A stretch of DNA of 64,000 bases from Paracoccaceae bacterium (lineage in GTDB: Bacteria; Pseudomonadota; Alphaproteobacteria; Rhodobacterales; Rhodobacteraceae): positions 62,377 through 126,376 of the forward strand of contig JAFMHK010000006.1 of the NCBI GenBank assembly GCA_017854585.1. The letters run 5' to 3'. Position numbers and translations under genes: made by a program. This document shows, piece after piece, positions 45,865-54,928 of the stretch; within the stretch, counting starts at the first letter, position 1, and the number at the start of each line of letters is the position of its first letter. The notes under the pieces are model-generated. The model did not search any database. It was given only the letters and a program-made list of their open reading frames with translations, and was not told where the DNA came from.

Positions 45865-46002
45865 AATCGGGCGTATGCAACCGGTATGCATTCGATATGA
45901 AATCGATACATATGCGATTTGCGCACAAAGGCTGACGCTTTCCGGCATTTCTGTGCGCACAGCGACCAGATACGCGCGTGTTGGCGTGGCGCGCGGCGGG
46001 CG

Positions 46003-46314
46003 TCAGCGGCTGGCTTTTTCCGCGATGCCGGACGTGCCTTCGCGGCGTTCCAGTTCCGCCAGCACATCGGCCAGCGTCACGTCGCGGGCGGCCAGCATGA
46101 CGAAAAGGTGGTAAAGCACATCGGCCGCTTCTGCGGTGAGCGCCGCACGGTCACCCTTCACGGCCTCGATGATGGCCTCTACCGCTTCTTCGCCGAATTT
46201 CTCGGCGGTCTTTTCGGGCCCTTTGGACAGCAATCTGGCGGTCCAAGATGTGTCGGGGTCGGCCCCTTTGCGGGCTTCGATGGTGGCGGCAAGACGTGTG
46301 AGGGCGTCGGTCAT
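46003..46314 (-). CDS. hisE: Phosphoribosyl-ATP pyrophosphatase
   Basis: A 103-residue all-alpha NTP pyrophosphohydrolase of the MazG-like superfamily; [20 protein letters not shown] and [14 protein letters not shown] give the metal-binding E-x-x-E helices, and [13 protein letters not shown] the second set. It performs the second step of histidine synthesis. The ATG overlaps the hisF stop (ATGA). hisI is not fused and not in the window. Confidence 0.95.
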   Translation of the reverse strand: MTDALTRLAATIEARKGADPDTSWTARLLSKGPEKTAEKFGEEAVEAIIEAVKGDRAALTAEAADVLYHLFVMLAARDVTLADVLAELERREGTSGIAEKASR

Positions 46315-47072
46315 GACAGCCTCATCGGAATACCGGCGGCAACCATGTGGGCCTTGGCCTCGGCGATGGTGAAATCCCCGAAATGGAAGATGGATGCGGC
46401 AAGAACCGCAGAGGCATGCCCCTCGATCACACCTTCCACCAGATGATCAAGCGTGCCGACACCGCCCGAGGCGATCACGGGCACCGGAACCGCATCGGCA
46501 ATGGCGCGCGTGAGCGGCAGGTTGAAACCCGCCCGCGTTCCGTCCCGATCCATGGAGGTCAGCAGAATTTCCCCGGCCCCTTTGGCCACGACCGTGCGGG
46601 CAAATTCCACGGCGTCGATGCCGGTGGGTTTGCGCCCGCCGTGGGTGAAGATCTCCCATTTGCCGGGGGCGACGGTTTTCGCGTCGATGGCCACCACGAT
46701 GCATTGGCTGCCGAACCGGTCAGCGGCGCGGGCCACAACATCGGGGTCGGCCACGGCGGCGGAATTGAAACTGACCTTGTCGGCGCCCGCCAGCAGCAGA
46801 TCGCGCACATCGTCCACCGTGCGGACACCGCCGCCGATGGTCAGCGGCATGAAGCATTGTTCCGCCGTGCGGGTGGCAAGATCATACATGGTGCCGCGAT
46901 TTTCGTGGGTCGCGTGGATATCGAGGAAACACAATTCGTCCGCGCCGGCCGCGTCATAGGCGCGGGCCGATTCGACAGGGTCGCCCGCGTCGATCAGATC
47001 GACAAAGTTGACGCCTTTCACGACACGACCATCGGCCACGTCCAGACAGGGGATGATGCGGGTTTTCAACAT
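46311..47072 (-). CDS. hisF: Imidazole glycerol phosphate synthase, cyclase subunit
   Basis: A 253-residue TIM barrel. It begins [20 protein letters not shown], with the catalytic Asp of CLDV, and has the second Asp in [12 protein letters not shown]; phosphate loops are GGGVRT and ASGGVGT. With HisH it forms IGP and AICAR. It lies 128 bases downstream of hisA and overlaps hisE. Length and motifs are standard. Confidence 0.97.
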   Translation of the reverse strand: MLKTRIIPCLDVADGRVVKGVNFVDLIDAGDPVESARAYDAAGADELCFLDIHATHENRGTMYDLATRTAEQCFMPLTIGGGVRTVDDVRDLLLAGADKVSFNSAAVADPDVVARAADRFGSQCIVVAIDAKTVAPGKWEIFTHGGRKPTGIDAVEFARTVVAKGAGEILLTSMDRDGTRAGFNLPLTRAIADAVPVPVIASGGVGTLDHLVEGVIEGHASAVLAASIFHFGDFTIAEAKAHMVAAGIPMRLS

Positions 47073-47200
47073 GGGGCAGGGTTTAGGCCGAAATCGCCGG
47101 GCAGGGAAGGGTGTTCAATGCGCGGACCCGGCCCCGCAGGACCGCACGGCACACAGGCGTGGCGCAGGACACCGCACGGGCGATGATTGCAGCGGCCCGG

Positions 47201-47917
47201 TCAGGCCAGAGCCTTGAGCGCCGCCGCAAGGTCCAGCGCGCCGTCATAGAGCGCCCGGCCCGAGATGGCGCCCGCGATCACGCCGGTATCGCGCAGTGCG
47301 ATCAGATCCGACAGCGACGAGACACCGCCCGAGGCGATCACGGGGATGGCGGTGGCGCGCGCCAGATCGGCGGTGGCGGCAACGTTCGGGCCACCCATCG
47401 CGCCGTCGCGGTCGATATCTGTGTAGATGATGGCGGCCACGCCCGCATCCGCGAAGGCAAGGGCAAGGTCGGTCACCATCATGTCCGTTTCCTCGGCCCA
47501 GCCACGGGTCGCCACGCGGCCCTTGCGTGCATCCAGCCCGACGGCGACCTGACCGGGAAAGGCGCGGGCGGCGTCGCGCACCAGATCGGGGTTTTCGACC
47601 GCGACGGTGCCAAGGATCACGCGCGCGATGCCCTTGGTCAGCCACATCTCGATGGTGGCCATGTCGCGGATGCCGCCGCCAAGCTGGGTCGGCACATCGG
47701 TTGCGGCCAATATCGCCTCAACGGCTGCGCCGTTGACCGGCTGGCCCGCGAAGGCGCCGTTGAGGTCGACAAGGTGCAACCATTGGCAGCCCGCGTCCTG
47801 AAAGGCGCGCGCCTGTGCGGCGGGATCATCGCTGAACACGGTGGAGGCCGCCATGTCGCCCCGCACCAGTCGCACGGCCTGCCCATCCTTGAGGTCAATC
47901 GCGGGGTAGAGGATCAT
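47201..47917 (-). CDS. hisA: ProFAR isomerase
   Basis: A 238-residue TIM barrel: [20 protein letters not shown] holds the catalytic Asp (PAIDLKDG), and the second acid is in [14 protein letters not shown]; phosphate loops GGGIRD and ASGGVSS are present. It opens the ProFAR ring sugar before HisHF. In-frame extension upstream would run through the promoter of the opposite-strand DUF2147 gene and is rejected. hisH lies upstream, but on the far side of that gene. Confidence 0.96.
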   Translation of the reverse strand: MILYPAIDLKDGQAVRLVRGDMAASTVFSDDPAAQARAFQDAGCQWLHLVDLNGAFAGQPVNGAAVEAILAATDVPTQLGGGIRDMATIEMWLTKGIARVILGTVAVENPDLVRDAARAFPGQVAVGLDARKGRVATRGWAEETDMMVTDLALAFADAGVAAIIYTDIDRDGAMGGPNVAATADLARATAIPVIASGGVSSLSDLIALRDTGVIAGAISGRALYDGALDLAAALKALA

Positions 47918-48070
47918 CCGGGCGGCCCTTTCATGTTGCGCGGCCCTTCTAGGCATCGGCTGCGGCCACGGCAACCCTTGGCGCGCACCGGGCCGCCGCC
48001 ACGTCAAGCTTGCCAGCCGGTAAGAAATAGCCACAGCCTGCGTGTTATCTTTTGGAGGAGATACACCGTA

Positions 48071-48466
48071 ATGAAACATCTTGTGCTGGCCGCCGCTGCG
48101 GCACTTTCGATGACGGGCGGGGCATTCGCTGACGACCTGATTGGCAATTGGCGCACGGCCGCCGATGATAACGGCAACACCGGTATGATCGCCGTGACCC
48201 AATGCGGCGAGATGCTGTGTGGCACGTTGACCGAGGCCTATGACGGCACGGGCGCGGTGATGGCGTCGGACAACGTGGGCCGTCAGATCATCTGGGATAC
48301 GGTCAACAACGGTGCGGGCGAATACAGTGGGCAGCTTTATTCGCCGGACCGCGACCGGACCTATCGCTCGCGTTTGCAGTTGGCGGGCGACGAACTGGTT
48401 GTGTCGGGCTGCGTGTTGGGCGGGGCCATTTGCCGTGAAGGCGGGCGTTGGCAGCGGACCAACTGA
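48071..48466 (+). CDS. DUF2147-type exported protein
   Basis: A 131-residue secreted protein. Signal peptide [20 protein letters not shown], then a small beta-barrel-like domain of the DUF2147 family ([20 protein letters not shown] and [19 protein letters not shown]). Cysteines near [10 protein letters not shown] and [12 protein letters not shown] could pair. Function unknown; lipocalin-like binding has been suggested for the family. GGAGGAG precedes the start. It sits on the plus strand between hisH and hisA, which are on the minus strand. Confidence 0.8.
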   Translation: MKHLVLAAAAALSMTGGAFADDLIGNWRTAADDNGNTGMIAVTQCGEMLCGTLTEAYDGTGAVMASDNVGRQIIWDTVNNGAGEYSGQLYSPDRDRTYRSRLQLAGDELVVSGCVLGGAICREGGRWQRTN

Positions 48467-48641
48467 GCCGACGTGTCATGATTGCCTGACAATGGTGGCC
48501 GGCGGCATTCTTGTGATGCCCCGGCGGCTTTGTCTTTGGCTGTTGGACGCCCCTGAACGCCGTTTTCGCGGGAGGGGGCATTCGGTCATGCCGCGAAGAT
48601 TGCGGATGCCGCGCGCCCCATGCGCGATCCCGCAGCCGGGC

Positions 48642-49280
48642 CTAAGGCGCCCAGCCCAGAAAATTGGCGATCAACCGCAAGCCCGCGCTTTGGCTTTTTT
48701 CGGGGTGGAACTGCGTTCCGACGACATTGCCGCGCGCCACGATGGCGGTAACCGGGCCGCCGTAATCCACATGCGCCAGCAGATCCGCAGGGTCGGCCAC
48801 CTGCATGTGGTAGGAATGAACGAAATAGGCGTGATCGCCCGTTTGGATCCCGTCAAGCACGGGGTGGGGGCGGTCGATGATCAGATCGTTCCACCCCATG
48901 TGCGGCACTTTCAGCGACGGATCGTCGGGGGTGATCCGGGTGATCTGTCCTCCGACCCAATCGAAACCACGGACGTCTTCGTATTCGCGGCCCCACGTGG
49001 CCAGCATCTGCATGCCCACGCAGATGCCCAGAAACGGCACCGCGCGGCGTTCGACGGCGTCGATGATCGCCTCTTCCAGCCCGTCAATCGCGGCCAGACC
49101 CCGGCGGCAGGCCGGAAACGCGCCATCGCCGGGCAGCACGATGCGGGTGGCCTTGGCGACATCTGCGGGGCGGTTGGTGACGATGACCGGGTCATGGCCA
49201 CCTTCGCGGGCCATGCGCTGAAATGCCTTTTCGGCAGAGTGCAGGTTGCCGCTGTCGTAGTCGATCAGAACGGTGGTCAT
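48642..49280 (-). CDS. hisH: Imidazole glycerol phosphate synthase, glutamine amidotransferase subunit
   Basis: A 212-residue class I glutamine amidotransferase. The nucleophile is in FLGICVGMQMLA (near residue 87) and the His-Glu pair in GTQFHPEKSQ. It delivers ammonia to HisF. Upstream, hisB ends 60 bases away, with a strong hairpin in between; downstream, an opposite-strand DUF2147 gene separates it from hisA. Confidence 0.96.
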   Translation of the reverse strand: MTTVLIDYDSGNLHSAEKAFQRMAREGGHDPVIVTNRPADVAKATRIVLPGDGAFPACRRGLAAIDGLEEAIIDAVERRAVPFLGICVGMQMLATWGREYEDVRGFDWVGGQITRITPDDPSLKVPHMGWNDLIIDRPHPVLDGIQTGDHAYFVHSYHMQVADPADLLAHVDYGGPVTAIVARGNVVGTQFHPEKSQSAGLRLIANFLGWAP

Positions 49281-49303
49281 TGGATACCCTTTTTGCGCGC
49301 ACG

Positions 49304-49338
49304 GCTTGCTGAAAACACGATCCGGGTTTTCAGCAAGC
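49304..49338. repeat. Strong hairpin between hisB and hisH
   Basis: Perfect 13-base inverted repeat GCTTGCTGAAAAC / GTTTTCAGCAAGC with a 9-base loop. It begins 2 bases after the hisB stop (minus strand) and ends ~24 bases before hisH. No immediate T-run is present on the minus strand, so it may be a partial terminator, an RNA-stability element or a processing site that sets the hisB:hisH ratio. Confidence 0.65.
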
Positions 49339-49340
49339 GC

Positions 49341-49928
49341 CTACAACGAGCCTTTGGTGGACGGCACGGCATCGGATTTGCGGGGGTCAACCTCCAGCGC
49401 GTCGCGCAACGCCCGCGCGACCGATTTGAATGCCGCCTCGGCGATGTGGTGGCTGTTGATGCCGTGCAGTTTGTCGACATGAAGGGTCAGGCCCGCATGT
49501 GTGCTGAACCCCTGAAAGAACTCGCGCACCAGTTCGGTGTCGAATGTGCCGATCTGGGCGGTCGGCATGGCGACGTTCCACACCAGATAGGGGCGCCCGC
49601 TGATATCCAGCGCCGCGCGCACCAGCGCGTCGTCCATCGGCAAGAGGCACGCGCCATAACGGCGGATGCCGCGCTTGTCGCCCACGGCCTTGGCCAACGC
49701 CTGCCCAAGGCTGATCCCCACATCTTCCACGGTGTGGTGATCATCGATATGCAGATCGCCCGACGCGCGGATGGTCATGTCGATCAGGGAATGGCGCGCC
49801 AACTGGTCCAGCATGTGGTCGAAGAAGCCGACGCCGGTTTCGTTGTCATAGACCCCGGTTCCGTCAAGGTTCACATCGACGGTGATCTCTGTTTCGGCCG
49901 TCTTGCGGCTGATTTGGGCGCGGCGCAT
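49341..49928 (-). CDS. hisB: Imidazoleglycerol-phosphate dehydratase
   Basis: A 195-residue HisB of the monofunctional type (no HisN phosphatase domain). Manganese ligands lie in the duplicated motifs [13 protein letters not shown] and [14 protein letters not shown] in the first half and in [12 protein letters not shown] in the second half. It dehydrates IGP to imidazole acetol phosphate. First gene of the his group on this strand, downstream of the phnF-type regulator by ~100 bases. Confidence 0.97.
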   Translation of the reverse strand: MRRAQISRKTAETEITVDVNLDGTGVYDNETGVGFFDHMLDQLARHSLIDMTIRASGDLHIDDHHTVEDVGISLGQALAKAVGDKRGIRRYGACLLPMDDALVRAALDISGRPYLVWNVAMPTAQIGTFDTELVREFFQGFSTHAGLTLHVDKLHGINSHHIAEAAFKSVARALRDALEVDPRKSDAVPSTKGSL

Positions 49929-50029
49929 GGCGGTTGCTTTCTGTTCTTGAATGGCTGCTGTCTTATAGGAAGCCCTTCAAACGGTGAAAAGCCTTACCTT
50001 TTCCAAGGTTGCACCACGACAGCGCGGCG

Positions 50030-50740
50030 TCAGTCGTCGCCCAAGGTAAGCGTCACGCGATCGCCCGCAAACCACGTGCGCCCGTATTCCACGTGCGCGC
50101 CGTGCGGCCCGATGTTCAGCCCCTCGCTGCGCAAGACCGGCGCGCCGGGCTCCAGCCGCAAATGCAGGGCCTGGGTCGCGCTGGCCGGTTTCGCCGCCAA
50201 TCTGGTCCAGGCGCGGGTGTAGTCGGCCACGCCCGACGCCTTGAGCGCGGCCGTCACCGATGCGGTCTGCCGCAGATGGTCGGGCAGGTCGGGCAACATA
50301 TCGGCAGGAAAGACGCTGACGAAATGGGCGATGGGCATATTATCAGCCAGCGACAACCCCTCGGCGGCATGGACCCGCGCGCCATCCGGCAGGGCCAGCG
50401 CGGCCGCTTCGCGCGGGTCGGCGGCACGGGTTTCCAGCAGCAAGAAACGTTTGCCGGGAATGCGGCCCTGTGCGGCTAGGTTCTGATGAAAACGAACCCG
50501 TTTGCCGATGGCGTAATCGGTTGCGGTATGGGTCACGAACACACCCGCGCCGCGCCGCGCATGGAGGTGACCGGCCTGCGCCAGATCGGCCAGCGCGCGG
50601 CGGATGGTGTGGCGGTTCACACCAAAACGCGCAGCCAGTTCGGCCTCGGTCGGCAGCTTGCCGCCTGCCGGATAGCGCCCGGCGGCGATATCTGCGGCCA
50701 AGGTATCGCGGATGGCGGTCCAGACGGCGGGACGGGGCAT
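50030..50740 (-). CDS. phnF: GntR/HutC-type regulator, PhnF-like
   Basis: A 236-residue regulator: N-terminal winged helix (GRYPAGGKLPTEAELAARFG and VNRHTIRRALADLAQAGHL), then a UTRA effector domain (about 85-230; LLLETRAADPREA, EGLSLADNMPIAHFVSVFP). Similarity and its place downstream of phnM suggest PhnF, the regulator of phosphonate genes. A weak dyad around 50801-50813 (TCTA-N4-TAGA), ~60 bases upstream, could be its site. Another HutC-type ligand is possible. Confidence 0.75.
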   Translation of the reverse strand: MPRPAVWTAIRDTLAADIAAGRYPAGGKLPTEAELAARFGVNRHTIRRALADLAQAGHLHARRGAGVFVTHTATDYAIGKRVRFHQNLAAQGRIPGKRFLLLETRAADPREAAALALPDGARVHAAEGLSLADNMPIAHFVSVFPADMLPDLPDHLRQTASVTAALKASGVADYTRAWTRLAAKPASATQALHLRLEPGAPVLRSEGLNIGPHGAHVEYGRTWFAGDRVTLTLGDD

Positions 50741-50938
50741 GAGATCACCGAAACTGCATGATTGGGATGTTGCGCCGACATAGGCGGTGGGTGGGTGATT
50801 TGTCTAGTTGTAGATCCGTGCCAACGCCTTCTCAAGCTGCCAAAGCCGCCGGGAAGGGACGTGTGCAAGGGCCGCCTTTGGGTTCTGGCCAAGGGTTCCG
50901 CGCGGGGGCGGGTCTTGGGTGGAGCCGGGTGAGGTGAG

Positions 50939-51775
50939 CTAGATCGCCAGCCCTTCGCCAGTCAGATACGCCATGGCGGCGGGAATATCGGCGGCGTGGC
51001 GCAGTTCCAGCACAAGATGCGGGCGCTGTGGCGCCTCGGCCAGCGCCGCGAAAACGGCATGCCACCGGATCGTGCCGCGCCCCGGCGCCCAATGCCGATC
51101 GGCGTGGCCATCGGCATCTTGTAGATGAACATGGGCCAGCATGTCGCCCGCATCGCGCACGACGTAATCGACTGGCGGGCCGCCGGTCGCGCCGTGGGCA
51201 TAGTGTGCATGGCCGGTATCAACCGAAAGCTTCACCGCCTCGGACCCAAAGCTGCGCGCCAATTCAAGGCGATCGGAGGGGGCGATATCCTCTATGTTTT
51301 CAATAACGAGGGTCACGCCCTGATCTTCGGCACGTCGCACAACGGGCCCCATGACATCATGTACAGCCGCGATCTTGGCCGCGCGCGCGGATGGCTGGTT
51401 GCCCGTGGCGGGATGGTCGCCGAAGTTGTTGTAATCCCATGTGGTGTAGGGGCTGTGGATGACCATTTGCGTTGCGCCAAGTGCGGCGCAGACATCAAGC
51501 CCGGTCATGAAACGCCGGGTGATGATCGGTGCGATTTCGGGGTCATTGTTGTCGATAGGCACGTTGATGAAGGGGCCATGAATGCCAAGCCGACCGGTGA
51601 AGCCGTCAAGCAGGGATCTGGCCTGATCTGCCCGGCCTTGCCAATCGCCCAGCAAAAGCGCGGTATCGAAGAAATCCTGAATTTCCAGATCGCGCTGATC
51701 CGCGATAAGCCAGTCGCGATAGGTGGGCAGATTTGCGACCATCAGGGCAGCACCGATAGGCAATGGCATGGGCAT
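50939..51775 (-). CDS. Sugar phosphate isomerase/epimerase-like TIM barrel
   Basis: A 278-residue AP-endonuclease-2-type TIM barrel. Likely divalent-metal ligands are in LVIENIEDIAP (E), KLSVDTGHAHYAHG (D and H), HVHLQDADGHADRH (H, D) and HLVLELRHA (E). It begins 6 bases after the phnM stop, so the two form an operon. A function in handling the ribose phosphate part of phosphonate breakdown is conceivable but unproven. No signal peptide. Confidence 0.8.
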   Translation of the reverse strand: MPMPLPIGAALMVANLPTYRDWLIADQRDLEIQDFFDTALLLGDWQGRADQARSLLDGFTGRLGIHGPFINVPIDNNDPEIAPIITRRFMTGLDVCAALGATQMVIHSPYTTWDYNNFGDHPATGNQPSARAAKIAAVHDVMGPVVRRAEDQGVTLVIENIEDIAPSDRLELARSFGSEAVKLSVDTGHAHYAHGATGGPPVDYVVRDAGDMLAHVHLQDADGHADRHWAPGRGTIRWHAVFAALAEAPQRPHLVLELRHAADIPAAMAYLTGEGLAI

Positions 51776-51781
51776 GATCCT

Positions 51782-52936
51782 TTAGAACACCTGATGACCG
51801 GCGCGCCACGCGGCGCTGACAATGGGTTGGCCGGCGATCAGCCGCACGGCGACCAGATCGGCGCGCAGACCAACGGCGATGCGGCCCCGGTCAAGCAAAC
51901 CGGCCATCCGGGCCGGCGCGGCAGTCACGAGGGCAAGCGCGGCAGGCAGGTCATGCGGCAGGCCCGGATCAGCCGCAATGGCAAAGGCCGCATCCAAAGG
52001 GCTGCGCGGGATATAGTCGGAGGCCAGTGCATCAACGAGGTCATCGGCCAGCAGGGCGGCCACCCCGACGTTGCCGGATTGGGATCCGCCACGAAGGTAG
52101 TTGGGTGCGCCGGCCACGTTCAGCATGCCCGAATTGCGCGCATGCCGGGCGGCGGTCAGGGTGCAGGGAAATTCCGAGATGGCAATGCCTTCGGCGCGGG
52201 CCTGATCCACGTGGGCAACGCTGCGGTCATCATGGCTCATGATGGTGTGGGCATGGGCGTGGGCCGTTGCAATAACGTGGGTGCGGACCTGTGCGCCGAC
52301 GCGGGCGGAACGGTCAAGCAGTTCCGCCATCATGGTGCGGCCTTCGTCGGTGGTAACTGCCATGTCCTTCAGCATATGGTCGAACCATCTTTCGATGTCG
52401 GGAAGCTGTCGGTCGCCGGGGGTGTGATCCATGACCGAAACAAGCCGCGTGATGTCCCGGCCGATATTGTCATCGACCAGTTCCATGGTCGTCGGGTCCG
52501 AGATTTCGCAGCGCAGATGGAGCATGTGATCGGCGCGGAAGGCCCCGGCGGCGCGCCCATGTTCCAGCGCGTCGATCAGCGGGCCAAGGATTTCGCGCCG
52601 TTCGGGCCGCTTTAGCGAGGCGCCGACCGAGAGTGAATCGAAGACGGTCGTCGTGCCGCCCGCGATGATGACGGCGTCATGGGCCAGCAAGGCGGGCAGG
52701 AACGGCCATTGCACGGTCAGACGCGGAAACACGTGGCGTTCGATGTGATCGGTATGCAGATCGACGATGCCCGGTATCAGGTAATGCCCTGCCAGATCGC
52801 GCCCTTCGCCATGGTCGGCGCCGATGCCCGCGATTTTCCCGTCCTCGACCCGCAAGGCACCATCACGGATGCCGGTCGGTGTGACGATCTGCGCGCCACT
52901 GAGGGTCAGCGCATGCGGGGCAGGGGTGTCGAACAT
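51782..52936 (-). CDS. phnM: Alpha-D-ribose 1-methylphosphonate 5-triphosphate diphosphatase
   Basis: A 384-residue amidohydrolase-superfamily protein of the PhnM type: YLIPGIVDLHTDHIERHVFP gives the HxD metal motif, IAGGTTTVFDSLSVG and MSHDDRSVAHVD give further family regions, and DYIPRSPLDAAF ends the barrel. PhnM removes pyrophosphate from RPnTP before the C-P lyase acts. The start is at MFDTPAPH, after GGAGCCTGCCCC. A Pho box lies ~70 bases upstream. The rest of the C-P lyase genes are not in the window. Confidence 0.9.
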   Translation of the reverse strand: MFDTPAPHALTLSGAQIVTPTGIRDGALRVEDGKIAGIGADHGEGRDLAGHYLIPGIVDLHTDHIERHVFPRLTVQWPFLPALLAHDAVIIAGGTTTVFDSLSVGASLKRPERREILGPLIDALEHGRAAGAFRADHMLHLRCEISDPTTMELVDDNIGRDITRLVSVMDHTPGDRQLPDIERWFDHMLKDMAVTTDEGRTMMAELLDRSARVGAQVRTHVIATAHAHAHTIMSHDDRSVAHVDQARAEGIAISEFPCTLTAARHARNSGMLNVAGAPNYLRGGSQSGNVGVAALLADDLVDALASDYIPRSPLDAAFAIAADPGLPHDLPAALALVTAAPARMAGLLDRGRIAVGLRADLVAVRLIAGQPIVSAAWRAGHQVF

Positions 52937-53006
52937 GGGGCAGGCTCCGCAGGGTGGACTTTCCGATGTGTCAAGACGATGGCGGTGTAACACGGCCAAG
53001 TCAGCG

Positions 53007-53026
53007 CTGTGACGGTTTCATGAAAC
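53007..53026 (-). promoter_or_regulatory. Pho box upstream of phnM
   Basis: On the minus strand TTTCATG-AAAC-CGTCACA matches the PhoB layout of two 7-base direct repeats (TGTCATA/TGTCACA) with a 4-base AT-rich spacer at about 15 of 20 positions. It lies 71 bases upstream of the phnM ATG and in the correct orientation. It overlaps a palindrome CGGTTTCATGAAACCG (53013-53028). Confidence 0.65.
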
Positions 53027-53154
53027 CGGCGATGTGGCAGGTTGGTCGTGATCGCCCGCACCCGGGCAATGCGGGGAAATGATGCAGGGAAACCCTGCAT
53101 GAAAACAAGGCGCGTCTGCAGTCTGCCTGCGCGATCGCGCAAGGGCGAGCCCAA

Positions 53155-53183
53155 CAAAGCAAAAGGCGCCCCACAGGACGCCT
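53155..53183 (-). terminator. Probable terminator downstream of tRNA-Gly
   Basis: On the minus strand AGGCG...CGCCT stem with a 10-base loop, followed by TTTTGCTTTG, starting ~28 bases after the tRNA 3' end. Confidence 0.6.
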
Positions 53184-53210
53184 CTTGATCGCTTGGTATG
53201 CCAAGTAAAC

Positions 53211-53285
53211 TGGAGCGGGCGAAGAGATTCGAACTCTCGACCCTAACCTTGGCAAGGTTATGCTCTACCCCTGAGCTACGCCCGC
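53211..53285 (-). tRNA. tRNA-Gly (anticodon GCC)
   Basis: 75 bases with encoded CCA. Acceptor stem GCGGGCG pairs with CGCCCGC, D-arm GTAGCTCAGGGGTAGAGC, anticodon loop TTGCCAA between ACC arms, and T-arm GAGAGTTCGAATCTCTT are all present. Confidence 0.97.
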
Positions 53286-53497
53286 TCTCTGAGGGCGGGT
53301 TCTAGTGGGGCATGCCAAACGCTGCAAGTGGAAAATTCAAACCGGATGTGGGTTTTTCAAGGGGCCGATCCTGCGGCGCGCACGGGCAAAACCCGGCGCG
53401 TCGGAGATCGGGCCCGAGTGCTCACGGGACGCGGGCAAGGATCAGCGGGCGCCGCCGCAGTTTGACCCGTGTCGATGACCGGCGACGCCCTGCCGGA

Positions 53498-53935
53498 CTA
53501 GCAGAAGGCGAGATCCGAGAGGCGGACCCGCGCGAACTGTCGCGGCGAAAAGGAACAGACGAAACCGTCGTAGATGCTGATCGAATACCAATGGCTTTCC
53601 CATGTGGCCGCGCCATTGGCGATGATCCAGGAGTCCCCCGGAGCCAGGTCCTCCAGATTGCTCTGGATCACTCCGGCGCCGTCGATCCAGGCCACTCTGA
53701 TCACGACGCCGCTATCATTGAAGAGCATGAAATCCGTGACATCGTTCTGAGCGCCCGAAGAGGCGACGATTCTCGGCTGCGACGGAACTGCGATGTGTTG
53801 CGCCTTGGCCGCAGATGCCGAAGGTTGGCCCGTTTGCGCGGCAATCGGCGGGGCGACGAGAGCCATGCAAACAGACAGGGCCAAGGCCGTGCCGGCCGAA
53901 CAGGTTGCGCGGTTGAAAAGAGGTCTGGCGAGCAT
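53498..53935 (-). CDS. Small exported protein with a VHL-beta-like domain
   Basis: A 145-residue secreted protein. The signal peptide (SAGTALALSVCMALVAPPIA) is cut near IAAQTG. The mature part reads DFMLFNDSGVVIRVAWIDGA, LEDLAPGDSWIIANGAA and TWESHWYSI, which resembles the beta domain of von Hippel-Lindau-type proteins (strand-N-x-x-G-x-x-V-x-V-x-W-I-D, then L-x-P-G-x-S). Two cysteines close to the C-terminus (FVCSF and LAFC) may pair. GGAAAGGAC precedes the ATG. Function unknown; such bacterial domains are thought to bind hydroxyproline-like or peptide ligands only by analogy. Confidence 0.6.
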   Translation of the reverse strand: MLARPLFNRATCSAGTALALSVCMALVAPPIAAQTGQPSASAAKAQHIAVPSQPRIVASSGAQNDVTDFMLFNDSGVVIRVAWIDGAGVIQSNLEDLAPGDSWIIANGAATWESHWYSISIYDGFVCSFSPRQFARVRLSDLAFC

Positions 53936-54101
53936 GGAGATAGTCCTTTCCCAAGATACGCCGGGATGACCCATCCTCTGCGCAGAGCATAGCCGCAGCT
54001 TTCTGCGATAGAAAGCGGCAATACGGGACGCTGCAGACCCTGCCTTTGCGATGGAACGCAGCCCCAAGGTCCGCAATCACCACAGCACGAGGGCGCTTGG
54101 T

Positions 54102-54773
54102 TCAGTTGGCCACGACAGACACGTCATCAATGGCATAGAACTCGTTCGCGCTTCCGGCGGTGTTGTTTGTGCCAATCCCCAACGTCACCGTTTCACCCGG
54201 GTTCTGCACCGTCAGGGAATAGGTGGCCCGACTGTCATTCCCATGACTTCCGGCGCCAATCGCGGTGTTGGTGTATTGCTGTGCCACCTGCACATCTATG
54301 CCGGCCACGCCGATATCCGAGGTTGTGATGTTGCCATGATCATCGGTGTAGATCGCGACGGCCTGCCCGTTGACGAATATGGTGGCGGGGTCACCATCCA
54401 GATCGTCGGCACCGATAAGATCGAAGTTGACGGTAACGCTGCTGGTTCCCGGGGGCACACTGAACTGCATCTGGGCCAATTCATTCTGACCCAGTTGCAG
54501 GATATCGCCAAACCCCGGCACGTTCACGACGGTGCCGCCAAGCCAGCCGCTTGCGCCATTGGAGAAGTCGGTATCGAACAAGGATGCAAAGCTGGCAAAA
54601 CGGGTTCGGATGGATGAATTCGCGATCGAATTGGCCGCGTCATAAGACAGGCTTTCAACACCGGCCGACACCACCATGGTTGCGCCAAGACCCAAGCCCA
54701 CAATGCCGCTGCTTAGAACGACCCAATCGACGCTGATGGCACCGGTTTCATCGGCAAGAAAATGGGCAAACAC
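54102..54773 (-). CDS. Flp-pilin-like N-terminus fused to an extracellular beta-sandwich
   Basis: A 223-residue protein. It starts at a GTG with GGAGG 8 bases upstream; its first residues FAHFLADETGAISVDWVVLS and the hydrophobic helix IVGLGLGATMVVSAG match the Flp-type prepilin stalk seen in this group of bacteria. About 130 residues of lectin-like beta-sandwich follow (WLGGTVVNVPGFGDILQLGQ, VNFDLIGADDLDGDPATIFV, ANEFYAIDDVSVVAN), with acidic loops that may bind calcium. Likely displayed on the surface or added to a pilus. Ordinary Flp pilins have only ~55-75 residues. Confidence 0.65.
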   Translation of the reverse strand: MFAHFLADETGAISVDWVVLSSGIVGLGLGATMVVSAGVESLSYDAANSIANSSIRTRFASFASLFDTDFSNGASGWLGGTVVNVPGFGDILQLGQNELAQMQFSVPPGTSSVTVNFDLIGADDLDGDPATIFVNGQAVAIYTDDHGNITTSDIGVAGIDVQVAQQYTNTAIGAGSHGNDSRATYSLTVQNPGETVTLGIGTNNTAGSANEFYAIDDVSVVAN

Positions 54774-54928
54774 GGCCTGACCCTCCAAGTGACGGGTCCA
54801 ATATCGACGCGGAATATGACGAATGAATGGCGAAGATAGGGCATGGGTGCGGGCGCGCGGCGATAACGGGGCACTGCCCCGGCCATCGGTGGTGATGCAG
54901 GGTGTTCCCGGTTGATCATGTGCCTGCC

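Noticed and set aside
45920..45959. TGCGCACA/TGTGCGCA dyad between the CoA-binding gene and hisE as a bidirectional terminator
   Set aside because: Loop of 24 bases and no T-run on either side; not strong enough to call.
48312..50222. Plus-strand 636-codon frame across hisH and hisB
   Set aside because: Antisense to two well-supported his genes; no recognisable domain.
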